Positions 39,415 to 50,237 of a stretch of DNA of 64,000 bases are shown here, piece after piece. Under the pieces are notes generated by a model. It was not told where the DNA came from, did not search any database, and saw nothing but the letters and a program-made list of their open reading frames with translations. Position numbers and translations under genes: made by a program. How positions within the stretch are numbered: position 1 is the stretch's first letter; every line of letters begins with the position of its first letter. Origin of the DNA: Morella rubra (lineage: Eukaryota; Streptophyta; Magnoliopsida; Fagales; Myricaceae); NCBI GenBank assembly GCA_003952965.2, contig RXIC02000029.1, positions 104,346 to 168,345 of the forward strand, in the 5' to 3' direction.

Positions 39415-42189
39415 TTTTCTTATCCTCTCTTACGTTCCAAACAACTTCAACCAATGTGTGGTTGATCCACACCAAAAAAGAGAGTTATATAGGAGTTTTG
39501 TTCAGCTGTTTCAGAAAAGTCAAAAGAGATTTAAATGATTGGGGAACTCGGAAAAAAGAAAAATCACAATCGAAGAAGATATTCCAAGTCGTGTTTTGGC
39601 ACCTTACCACATATCTTAATCAAATCATCGTATCCCTACGAGCAGTGAGGGCTACCCGTTTTATATACTTCAGTCGTGGACGGAAAAGAAACCATTTTGT
39701 TCAGACTTGTGATCAGTTCAGACCCCTAGACAGAAAGAAAAATAAATAAAATTAAAAAGACTCTGGAAAGGGATAACGGTCAAACGGTCGTTTTTATAAA
39801 CCCAATTAGGCTTCTTTCTAGACAAGACGAAGGTGGTGCCTAGACAGCCCGAAATCTTCTTAGCAAAAAAACAAAGACGGAGAAGAAATCTTAAGACCAA
39901 GTAAATGAATTGACAGCATATAATCCTCATAATTCCCTAAGAAAATATCTAAATTTTATAAACGCAATTTGAGGAAGATTAAAGCTGTATTTTAGTAGTT
40001 TAAAATGCACCCAAAAAGCAAAAAACAAAAAAATTGGGCATAAAATCTGTTGAGAGTCTTACAAAAATATTTTTTTTTCCCTAATTCTTTGATGGTTTTC
40101 ATCTTTTAGCCGAAAAATAAAAATTACACTTTTTAATTATAGGAATTTTAATATTCTATAGCTTAAATTATTATTATTTTTTTCCACAGTGAAGATATCA
40201 AGACTGATTTTCAGATATTTTGCAAAATGAAAATTTCTCATGCCATAAAATTTTTTTATTTTGATAAATTTTCAATTTTATTGAAGGGAAATTGTAATTT
40301 AAAAGGTCCAAAATAAAATTATTTTGAAAATTGACCGAAATCCTGTATGGTCACAACATAAGACAGTTAGCAGCAGATTGTTGGAGCATTTGTTTCCAAA
40401 CCTCCCAAACCACTTGCTCGACACTTCTTTTGACTTTCATCAAGCTTTGAGGATATAAATTGTAAGCCTTGACTCTTCGCCAAAGAAAATTCTCCACGGT
40501 TTTCTTGATTCTCTTGTATCATGTGTTTTTCTCCGTTTTGAAAGGATTAGAACTCTTCAGAAGAGTGGATGATTTTGACGCTCCTCTGGCCTGTTGCAAT
40601 CAATTCTCATTTCCATCAAAATACTGAAGGATGTTTGACTCTTCGGAAAATTCTCCACGATTCTCTTGTTCAATTTCCTAATGTACGGCTGGTCGTTAGA
40701 CAATTAATGTACGGCTAAAGTCGTCGTTAGGAGTACGTTCGTCTTGAGTTTTTTTTAGAATTTGTATTTTACTTTTATTTTTACAAACAAATATCACAAT
40801 ATACATAAAAAATATTTTAATAAAATACTTTAACACGTTTTTTGATTTACACACACCAATCACTTTTAATTTCCTGCATTCGCATACAATTTTAACATCA
40901 CTTAAATATTCACAATTTTATAAAAATCTTAAAAATTTCATGAAAATAAACATCATCTAAGTCGGTCTTTTGGGTGATGACACAGGCTAAAAGAAAGATG
41001 GCAGAGAAAGAAAGTAAAAACAAAAGCAAAAGCAAAAATAAAAAACAAAACAAAGCTGGATTGTTTAACACGTTGATGGACACATTTTGCACAAAATTTC
41101 CTGTTCGCGTTTGAGAAATTGGCCCATGGTCGCATAAACTCCAACATGTTTTTGTATCGACTTTGCAAATTGCAATGCGGATATATCTGTGTCTTTATCT
41201 TTCTTTTCCACCCCCTTTCCAAGCCTAGCTATTTCCCAGACCCAGACTCATGATGAATTAATTTTTCATACCCATTTTCTGGTCTCTTTTCTCGTGCTGC
41301 AGCTTTCGCTGATTAATGTATAAATGCACAAAAGAGGAATCAAAAAGGGGGGAAAATGTATAAAACAATAAATAGGGTCGGTCCACAGCAAGGGGATATA
41401 AGAAAAAAATAGTCAAGGTATAAAGTGTCAACTGGCTTCCAGAAGAACAATAAAAAAATAAAAAATAAAAGAATTGGAAATTTAATAAAAGACATGAAGA
41501 AAACAAATAGAAATATTGATTATTATTGTGGTTACTCGTTTGTCGATATCGCACGTGAGGCACTTCCAAAGACTGTCGAGTGTCGACCCTGACCGCAATA
41601 GAGAGTAGAAAAATCGGAGATGGCCGCTGAATGAAAGAATTTGAACGGGTTGACGGGGTCACGGGGGACGCGGATTCAGAACCCTTCCCTTCTCCAAAAT
41701 ACGCAGTCAAATGAAAAACTCTTGGGCGCGTTGCTTGCGTTCCAACGCAGCTGCTGTATATTGATCTGGCCACAAATATGAACAAGCGAGCTTCCCAGAA
41801 GGTCATGTACCCGTTTGTTTGACACTTGCAATCTGACTTACCTCGTGGTCCTCCACTCCGCCTTTTGTGGCTTTATAAGGGACGACCTTTTTCTTCTTCT
41901 TTTTTTTTTTTTCACTTCCTTATATGGGCATTCTGAAGGGAAAACAGCTCATCCATACCAAGCCGTCAAGCGTGTGCTTATTGGGTGGGTTTCTACTAGT
42001 CAGAAAAACTTCTCCCGAGTCCAACGGGCTTGGTTTCGTGAGTTTTTATAACAGAACCATGATGGGCCAGATCTAGAGATGACGACAGGCTTCGTGAAGA
42101 CATAGGACGACGGCGGGCCTATTTGGGTTTCAAATTTAAATTGGGCCTTCTCTGGGTAGAATACCAACGAACAGGACCAGAAAGTGTAG
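39415..42189. other. RBOH upstream region and AT-rich intergenic DNA
   Basis: The first 1 kb should contain the RBOH promoter and leader. Beyond it lies AT-rich DNA with an imperfect repeat at about 40470 and 40632 and a doubled aatgtacggct near 40680-40715. A 182-codon minus-strand open frame at 41258-41806 has no recognisable domain and is rich in aromatic residues from A/T-rich DNA. Confidence 0.4.
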
Positions 42190-42372
42190 GTTATGTTTGG
42201 ATGGTTTTCAAAACATTTATCACAATCACTTTTTCATCATTTCAATATCTTTTACCAATCCTCAATAACTTTTTACAAATTTAACAACTTTTAACACACT
42301 TTTCACCAATTTCAAATGAATTTAAAAAACACAAACACAAAAAACTATTTTGAAATCTAAACCAAACATAGC
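42190..42372. mobile_element. Small MITE with terminal inverted repeats
   Basis: 183 bp. The left end reads gttatgtttggatggttttc and the reverse complement of the right end reads gctatgtttggtttagattt; the match continues for about 27 bp with roughly 21 identities. The 5-bp tgtag is present on both sides (42185-42189 and 42373-42377), a possible target duplication. The interior is A/T-rich and non-coding. Confidence 0.6.
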
Positions 42373-44212
42373 TGTAGTATCCCGACTCGATCGCAACATA
42401 TTCCGCTCTTTGGGCAAGGGGGTAGCGCTTAACAGACGCTAAAGCTCAATGACGCATAACGCATGGACTTAGTAAACAGATCAACTCCACTTTTGGCAGC
42501 ACCATGACATCTAGGTAGCAGATTTCCTCTTAAGAACTTATTTCCTCTCTGAATCAATTCAATTGGACGGTGTGGATTTCTTACTACAAATATAACATAC
42601 CACAGTCATCCACGCCATTCTAGAGAGTACTGCAATTTCTATAGTTAGAATCATTAAATGGCATGCATGACTATAGATGGTTAGATTTGTGAGAAAGAAT
42701 AGAAGAACTTATGTTATACAACCTCTTAATTTATTTTTCTATATCGTTTTCGGATAGGGCCTCGGACGACACGCTAAATCTACATATTCAGGGCCTTGTA
42801 TTTTGCGGGTGCTTGCATGTGGGATGACTAGATCGAGCATGACCTCACGATCACCAACTAACTTCTTTTTTTAATTTTTTTTTTCTTGGGACGATGACCG
42901 CAAACTAACTAAAAACCAGACATGTGTGTGTGTATTTCGGGAATGCCCAAAACCAAAACAGGCGCTCGTTGTTTTGGACAATATTTAGAGGCGGGATAAC
43001 ATGTATGCGTGATGTGCTCCCGAGGATTTTACTCTTCAGCTACTTTGATGTTGCTCGCAGTCAAGCTCGCCTTTATGGGGAGTGTCGTTGCCACCAGGCA
43101 ATTGATGAATTTGAGATTTGGACCCCTACTGGCTGGCTGGCTGGCTACCAAATAGCCGCGATGCCGACGCGTTTTCTGAGAGTGATGCAGTAAGTGCGTC
43201 TTAAGTAAGAATGGTTAGCGCCACTCCAATCCTGATGCGCCACATAAACCGCCACCAGCAGGTTCACACCGGACATCAAGCTTTGATAAACAAAGTTCTG
43301 AAAAGACATGTGAAAGATTTTGGGACCCGTCACGTGAGATTTAGCAATACTCTCGGCAGACACAATCTGCTAATTGCAATCTGTCATAAAAAAGGTAATG
43401 CCACATCCCACATGTCTTGGCTAAAACTTCTCTCCCTCTTCCTCTTTGCTTTCATTAGACTTTCTAATCTCGCCGCCAGAACTGGTAAGCCATCTCCCCC
43501 GTCCATATAAAAAATTCCTCCAACCAGAAATTTAATAAAGGCTTATAATTTTTTTTATCATTATCTGCTTCAATGATGTGGTGTAATTTCAGATATATTT
43601 GACAGCAAATCAGGATCAGGATCAGGATTATTTATATTTTCTATTCAATCCTGATTATACAATTTCAAGAGAGACATAAATTACAAATATTAAATGTTAC
43701 GGGTATACGGTCTGATAATTTAGGATAGCAGATATTCATTATTTTTACCTATTAAATAGGAATCCTCTTATATTAGGCTTATAGAAACTAAAGGTTTGAA
43801 ATTCCTCCTCAGATTTTATTTTTTTATTAATTTTTTTTTTTGGGTTCGTAGGTAGATTGATTAAAACTTCTGCTACCATTTATTACTAGACGAGGGTACA
43901 TTGGTCGAACTCATTAATCGTACGAGACAAAAATAAAGATAAGAAAAAAACAAGAAGAGGAAGGAAGCACAGATGATAAAAGAGGTTGGCTAAACAATTT
44001 AATGTGACATAAATCTGGAGGAGGCCAGAGGGGGGGGGGGATGATAGAGCTTAGCTGGATCACAACACAGTGCACAGGAGGCCAGTTCAGAAGCAGTTAG
44101 GCAGTCAGTCGGACGGATATCCCATCCCACCCTCCAGATTTGGGGCCATTTCCTCTTCTCTCTCTATCCGGTGCCAAGCAATAGTCTATATAATTGCGCT
44201 TTGTTTTTTTTA
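42373..44212. other. Intergenic region without recognised gene
   Basis: Short open frames (42924-43193 on +, 43145-43363 on -, 43211-43510 on +) have no domain I recognise. Contains a triple atcagg repeat near 43610-43630 and a G10 run near 44031. No gene supported. Confidence 0.4.
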
Positions 44213-44492
44213 GGATCCATATCCCTGCAATTTCCTTAAAAATTGCAGGAGATGCAATTATTTTAAATCCCCTTTATTCATTTGAAGTTAACGGACGAGA
44301 TTTTGACGCGTCATTGCAGCAAAACCAAGACATAAACATTTCGAAATACGGGTTTTTAAATATTTTATCTTTGTTTTTATTTTATTTGACGATGTGTATA
44401 AATCTCGTCCCTTTTTATTTCAAATGAACGGACGAGATTTAGAGAGTTGTATCTGCCGCAATATCTTAGAAATTGTTGCGGGGATGTGGATC
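44213..44492. mobile_element. Candidate foldback/MITE element
   Basis: About 280 bp. The left end ggatccatatccctgcaatt pairs with the right end, whose reverse complement reads gatccacatccccgcaacaa; pairing continues imperfectly for about 37 bp. Inner arms also pair (catttgaagttaacggacgag on the left against a similar reverse-complement segment near 44395-44435), and acggacgagattt occurs twice. No convincing target duplication was identified. Confidence 0.5.
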
Positions 44493-45831
44493 TTCAAGGA
44501 ATGGGGGGGGGGGCATGTGCTCAGGTTGACGCTGTTGGTATGCAGTCGGGCCGCATGTTTGATTGATGTCTCGTGGACCCCATCTTCCTCTCCCAGCTTT
44601 TTCCCTCAATATCGACTCGATTCCTCTCTTCTTGGTCTATTTAGAATCTAACCGGGCACATCCATCCATACGTCCTCTCTCTCTCTCTCTCTCTCTCTCG
44701 CTCTCGTAATCTCTCCGCTCAACGCGCGTTTCTCAATAAATAACATAACTACTTTGCTTTTCCATTAGCATAAAAGATCCCGGTCACATGGATTCCTCTC
44801 GCCCATGTGGCAGTTGGATATATTATGAACATAATATCTCATAATATATGATTTTTTTTAAGAGGTAATATTATAATTCTCTTTTTAATTATATGTCAAT
44901 TACAATCTCATTCTATTAATTATAAAAAAGATTATTTATGTTTTTTAATTTTTAAAAATTATTAATATACATTTTTCGTCCAAATCAATCATTGAGTTAA
45001 ACGGAACTCATGTCAAATAACTAAAATGACCCTCTAAGATAAATTAATAAAAATATAAAAAATTCATTAAAAATAAAAAATGATAATATTAAAAAAAGTT
45101 ATATTTTTTAAATAAAACTATTAAAATTCTGTTTCAGTAATATACATATATTTTAAATTTATTTCTCAAATATTTATTTATTTTTTAAAACTGTCTTAAA
45201 GGGCATTTCGATCATTTTACATTTGTTTTCGTTGACTTAACAGCTGATTTGAATAGAGGCGTACATTGATGACTTTCGAAAATTAGAGGACATAAATTAC
45301 TATTTTCATAGTTAGAAGACGAGTTTGCAATTGATCCATAATTAAAGGCGAATAACGACATTATTCTTTATTTTAATTTGATGCTTGGAACACAGGGTAT
45401 TCAATGCACAAGTCTTGATTTTTTTTATTCGTTTTGGGTGAATAGAGATCTGGATTTACTCATGATTGTTAAGGGTTTTCCTTAACACGTAGATGGGGGA
45501 AATTTTTTTTAAAATTATCCATATTCTTTCTATTGATATATGTAATAAAAAAAATATATTCTGCTCCCTTTAATTACATAAAATGCTCTAAATTACATAT
45601 TTACATTTAGCAGGTCAGATTATAATTCGACCGTCGGGTGATACATGGTCTACATTTCATGGATTTGAATGGCTTGAAACACAACAGGAATACAAAAGAC
45701 AAACGGGAAAAAAGCTCACTTTTAAAGGAGGCGCAGGTAGTAAACAACAAAGCGGGCCCAGGTTCATTTGCTAGGAAACACAGAGTAGTCATGGTGTTGG
45801 GCTGGATGGCCGACTCTCTCATGTGATCAAG
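44493..45831. other. AT-rich intergenic region with CT microsatellite
   Basis: A CT run at about 44679-44705, then strongly AT-rich DNA to 45600. Its phrases resemble the degraded repeat seen at 6840-7050 and 25577-25700. No gene seen. Confidence 0.4.
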
Positions 45832-46098
45832 TAGGGCTGTTCAGTGCCACCGGAAAATTTCGGTGGCACCGGCACCGGGTTGTCGGTATTCGATTTTATC
45901 AGTGTCAGTGTCAGTTTGAGGTTTTTAACAAAATTCAGTGTCATTCCCAGTTTTTGGGCTACCTGGCACCGGATTTCCAGGTACTGGACATTGGATTATT
46001 TTTTTTTAAAAAAAAACGACGTGTTTTAAAGCCCCCTCCCCTTTTGTTCGCATAACCCCCCCCTCAAACAGAATCCTGATTCCCCCCTATATTAATCT

Positions 46099-46850
46099 TC
46101 ACAAATCCATTTGTTGTAGAGTCCAGAACTTGAGCTCTTGCTTTGCTACTTCACGCAAAGCTGCTAAGTGTTGTTTATGGAAGCTTTGAATTTGAAGGAC
46201 TAGATTAGGGTCAGTAGGAACATTGTTGTGAACTACTTGGTTTCTAATCATCCAGATTAGGTCCATTGCTACCCTTGCATACAACAAAGAAGAGTTTTTT
46301 GACGAATGGTTTAGTTGAGCTTTCGGGCTAGGTCTAATACCACTTTAATCCATTCCATAATTGATTGAATACCTAATACTGCCAAATCCAAAGGCCATGG
46401 TGCTTGCTTCCACATACAGCAGCTATAAGGGCATTGTAAAAAAAGATGCTCTAAGTTTTCCTTAGCAGCTGTTAAGAGTCCCATATTGATAGGGACCATT
46501 TAATCTTGTGCTTCATATACCTATTAAGCTATCTCTTCTTATTGTCAATTGGTTTTGGGATGAAACTTGATATGGTATCAGAGCCAACATATTTCTGGGC
46601 TTGGCCCACTTATTTGTGTTCCCCAATGTTGTCCACGTGCATTGATCATGTTCATTCGGCCTACACGTGAGGGAGAGTGTTAAGAGTCCCACATTGATAG
46701 GGACCATTTAATCTTGTGCTTCATATACCTATTGGGTCACCTCTTCTCATTGCCAATTGGTTTTGGGATGAAACTTAATAGCAGCTTCACCGATGGGGCA
46801 AAGAACAAAATTTGGTTGAAACTTTAGATTCTCATCTTATTTTTAAGATG
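46099..46850 (-). pseudogene. LINE-type reverse transcriptase fragment (zf-RVT region)
   Basis: Minus-strand remnant of a non-LTR retrotransposon polyprotein. Either side of the TRIM insertion the frame reads FVLCPIGEAA and then KENLEHLFLQCPYSCCMWKQ, the usual zf-RVT zinc-binding signature (C-P..E..EHLFL.C). Further down it shows MDLIWMIRNQVVHN, seen in the linker before the RNase H domain of plant LINEs. A frame change near 46312 and the TRIM insertion show that it is dead. It could be a LINE insertion into the hAT element or a fragment captured by it. Confidence 0.7.
46470..46780 (+). mobile_element. TRIM (terminal-repeat retrotransposon in miniature)
   Basis: 311 bp in total. The 103-bp direct repeats are 46470-46572 and 46678-46780, starting TGTTAAGAGTCC. 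Right after the left repeat comes TGGTATCAGAGCC (46573-46585), the standard primer-binding site for initiator methionine tRNA. A purine-rich gagggagag lies just before the right repeat. The 5-bp gcagc flanks both sides (46465-46469 and 46781-46785). The repeats differ at nine positions, all transitions. No coding capacity, as expected for a TRIM. It interrupts the zf-RVT fragment. Confidence 0.93.
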
Positions 46851-47137
46851 ATGTTTAATTTTATTGATTTTGAATTTCATTAGTTTAGATTTTAATGACA
46901 TGTGATTAATAGATAAAAAGAAAAAAGAAAAAAAATACATTGGACCAAGTGTCTAAAATGTTAAAAAAATGCCCAATATAAATGTAGGATAACTGAAAAC
47001 CGCTACCGCTAAGGGTCGGTTTTTGCCCTTAACGGTATAGGTGTAGGTGTAGGTGGCAATTATTTAAAAATCAACCTATCCGGTGTATATATCGATTTTG
47101 GCCAAAACCACACCTACATCATGGTTGAACAGCACTA

Positions 47138-47933
47138 TGATCAAGGACCGTGGTCACGAAGTGCCTTTTTAAGCCATTCGAATTGCAAGCACAATCTCTT
47201 TGTTTTCGTTAGTTAATATTGATACCACAATGTGTCCAAGTCAAAAAGGAAAACACTACGACTAGAATAAAACCTCAGCTCAGACAAAAAAGAGAAAGCA
47301 AAACAACAAAAAACAAAAAAGACACCAGAAAGGCTCCCCCACCCCATTGATAGGGCAGTATTATTATGGGAAAAAGTTACGTTATGTTGCTATATTATCA
47401 AATCAATTTTAAATAAAGATTTCAGTTATCACTTTTAACGTATTGAAATCTGTAATTATTAGATTTAGTCTATTTTGTATCTTTTAAAAAAAATTTAACG
47501 TCAAAATTATGACACATCTTGTGATTTATTTCAAGTACAAATGGGTTGATTTTAAAAATTTAAGACTCAATGTGTCATTGAGAGCAAATTGACTTTTTTT
47601 TTTTGTACTATTATTATAGTCCAGAATAATTACGTTGTCCGTGGGATGGAAATGTTACGCGAGATGACCCTTAAAACACGGTGTTCAAGATGAAATCAGA
47701 CCCTACAAAAGGGCTCCCCCTCCTCCACTTTTCCTCATCACATACTCACAAATATCTCTCTCTCTCTCGCTCTCGCTCTCTGGGTAATGCTCTAGAATGG
47801 GATACTCTAATTTTATTCCTTCGAGTCGATTGCTTCTTTTGTCGTGGGAAACCTTTGAGTCTGCTAATTTTTTTCTAACAAGACTTTGCCTTGGTCTTTT
47901 CTCTGTCTTTTTTTTCCTTTGTCATGTAGGATA
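47138..47933. other. XTH upstream region
   Basis: AT-rich DNA followed by the probable promoter and 5' leader of the XTH gene. A CT-rich run (47755-47782) lies about 150 bp before the ATG. No defined TATA box was assigned. Confidence 0.45.
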
Positions 47934-50237
47934 ATGTCTTCTTATCTATGGACTCCGTTACTGTGTTTCCTATTCATTGTCTCCGGAACCATGGGAGCTG
48001 TTCCAAGGAAACCCATAGACGTACCATTTGGTAGGAACTACGTGCCCACTTGGGCTTTTGATCACATCAAGTACTTCAATGGAGGTTCTGAGATTCAGCT
48101 TCACCTCGACAAATACACAGGTAAAAAGAGCTAGAAGAAGTACTATTTGCCTCATGAATAGAGCACCGATACCATTGTTTCCAAACTCGAGATACTTGTA
48201 CACGTTTCATCTTAGCTGTTGTCTCTCATTTTCTCCTCACACTATTTATGGGTTTGATGTGGTAAAGGTACTGGTTTCCAATCCAAGGGTTCGTACTTGT
48301 TCGGTCACTTCAGTATGCAAATCAAGTTGGTTCCTGGTGATTCTGCTGGAACTGTTACTGCCTTCTATGTGAGTGATTCTGATCCCATTTGTAACCCAAT
48401 TTTTCAGCACTCTGGTTTTAACATAACGGTGGCCTTCAACAGTAGCAGAGATTTTTACGCTCATTTTGGGCTTTCAATAGTGCTAATCTTAATAGTTGTG
48501 CTGCAGCTATCATCTCAAAACTCAGAGCACGATGAAATAGACTTCGAGTTCCTGGGGAACAGAACTGGGCAGCCTTACATTTTGCAGACAAATGTCTTCA
48601 CAGGAGGAAAGGGAGACAGAGAACAGAGGATTTTTCTCTGGTTCGACCCAACCACAAGCTACCACTCCTACTCCGTTCTCTGGAATCTGTACATGATTGT
48701 GTAAGTTCCTCTTTTTCTTTCTTCCTCTTCTCTCTCTCTTTCTCTCTCTGCATTTTGTTTATTAACTATCATATCATATCTTTTGCGATGCGGCTGCTAG
48801 TAGTACCTAAGCATTCATAAAGCAAAATAGATAAGTAAATAGAGGATAGATAAACTGGCCTCAATCTTCTGCACACATCCTCTCCTCAGTCCTTGTTTGA
48901 TCATTTTTGTTCTTGCTCTTTGGATTAAATTTTTCTTAAAATGTTCATTGCTTTATTTGGGTTTTGTATTTTTTTTTTCTTAAATAATAACAGTGTTCAT
49001 AAAATCAAATTATGAGAGAAAATAATTTTGTATGACCTCATAAATTCATTGAAAAGAACAAAATTACTTCGAAATGAGTTCCCCCCCCCAATCCATGGTC
49101 CCAGCCTTGACAATAGAGTATATTTCTTTGTTTCATAAAGTGGAACTCGTATAGGCATCTAATTGGTGGCCGCAATCAGAGGACACAGCTTGCAGATGTC
49201 TATACTGTATACAGGATTTTCCGACAAATAAAGGAGATAAAATCAAATAAAGTAGCAACTAATGAAATCGCAGTGTCCCATTATTGTCAACTTTGGTCAG
49301 CAGGAACAAGGGGATTGGTTTCTTGGGTGTTTTTTCAAACTGAGTGATGCCGACAAAACTTTCGACATCAAAGTACTTGGAATTGGGACGCACGCACTTC
49401 ACTTTTTACTTTTTCAAAACCAGAAACAAATAATTGAACGCATTTATGGACAATCTGGGGAATGGGGATGTTAACGTGGATTTGTACTGTGCATCTTGTC
49501 TGTGGACGACGTTCCGATACGGGTGTTCAAGAACTTTGTTTCATAAAGCAAGGCATCTAATTGGTGAGTTGCAGATGTCTATACTGTATACAGGATTTTC
49601 CGACACAAATAAAGTAGCAACCGCATGTCCCATTAGTCAACTTTGGTCAGCAGGAACAAGGGGATTGGTTTCTTGGGTGTTTTTTCAAACTGAGTGATGC
49701 CGACAAAACTTTCACATCAAAGTACTTGGAATTGGGACGCACGCACTTCACTTTTTACTTTTTCAAAACCAGAAACAAATAATTGAACGTTTATGGGGGG
49801 AATGGGGTGGTAACGTGGATACATTGTACTGTGCATCTTGTCAGATTCTTTGTGGACGACGTTCCGATACGGGTGTTCAAGAACAGCAAGGATTTGGGAG
49901 TGAGATTCCCATTCAACCAACCCATGACTCCAGCCTATGGAACGCGGACGACTGGGCCACAAGGGGTGGGCTTGAGAAGACAGACTGGTCCAAGGCTCCC
50001 TTTATCGCCTCCTACAAGAGCTTCCACATCGACGGCTGCGAGGCCTCTGTCCAGGCCAATTTTTGCGCCACCCAGGGCAAGCGGTGGTGGGACCAGAAGG
50101 AGTTCCAAGACCTTGACGCTTATCAGTACAGGCGCCTCCAGTGGGTCCGCACCAAATTCACCATCTACAACTACTGCACTGATAAGGTCCGATACCCTGT
50201 TCTCCCAGTAGAGTGCAAGCGAGACAGAGACATATGA
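47934..50237 (+). pseudogene. XTH: Xyloglucan endotransglucosylase/hydrolase with frameshift in last exon
   Basis: GH16 wall enzyme that cuts and rejoins xyloglucan in the apoplast. Four exons: 47934-48120, 48268-48368, 48507-48700, 49845-50237. There is a signal peptide (about 1-21). The catalytic motif [10 protein letters not shown] is at 104-113 (nucleophile E106, acid/base E110), with the N-glycosylation site NRT at 114-116. After [16 protein letters not shown] the frame runs to FPFNQPM (residue 188, base 49926). The next conserved segment, [14 protein letters not shown], then resumes in another frame, as if 7 bp were missing. The remaining XET C-terminal domain (FHIDGCEA..., ending ECKRDRDI) is intact in that second frame. 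Read straight through, the protein would gain about 94 unrelated residues and stop at 50211. The catalytic half is undamaged. A sequencing or assembly error is the main alternative to a true pseudogene. Confidence 0.85.
49126..49884 (+). repeat. Tandem duplication spanning XTH intron 3 and the start of exon 4
   Basis: Copy A 49126-49533 and copy B 49534-49884 both run from ctttgtttcataaag to the exon 4 bases ending gttcaagaac. Long blocks match almost exactly (for example the stretch containing gtcagcaggaacaaggggat), with several small indels. Copy A carries a partial exon 4 copy but lacks an 8-bp piece that includes the AG acceptor; copy B keeps the acceptor and continues into the real exon 4. 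Confidence 0.88.

Larger units (their letters stand above)
45832..47137. mobile_element. hAT-superfamily non-autonomous transposon carrying nested retroelements
   Basis: 1306 bp. It starts TAGGGCTGTTCA, and the reverse complement of its right end is TAGTGCTGTTCA (11 of 12). It is flanked by a perfect 8-bp duplication tgatcaag (45824-45831 and 47138-47145). Both the TAGGG-type ends and the 8-bp duplication are classic for plant hAT elements. There is no transposase. The interior holds a LINE-type reverse transcriptase fragment (about 46099-46850), which is itself split by a TRIM element. Confidence 0.88.

Noticed and set aside
41258-41806. 182-codon minus-strand frame upstream of RBOH
   Set aside because: No recognisable domain, poly-aromatic from A/T-rich DNA, no splice or promoter support.
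46099-46707. Three short minus-strand frames, two starting MVPIN, as genes
   Set aside because: The shared start is simply the repeated TRIM end; the rest is LINE debris.
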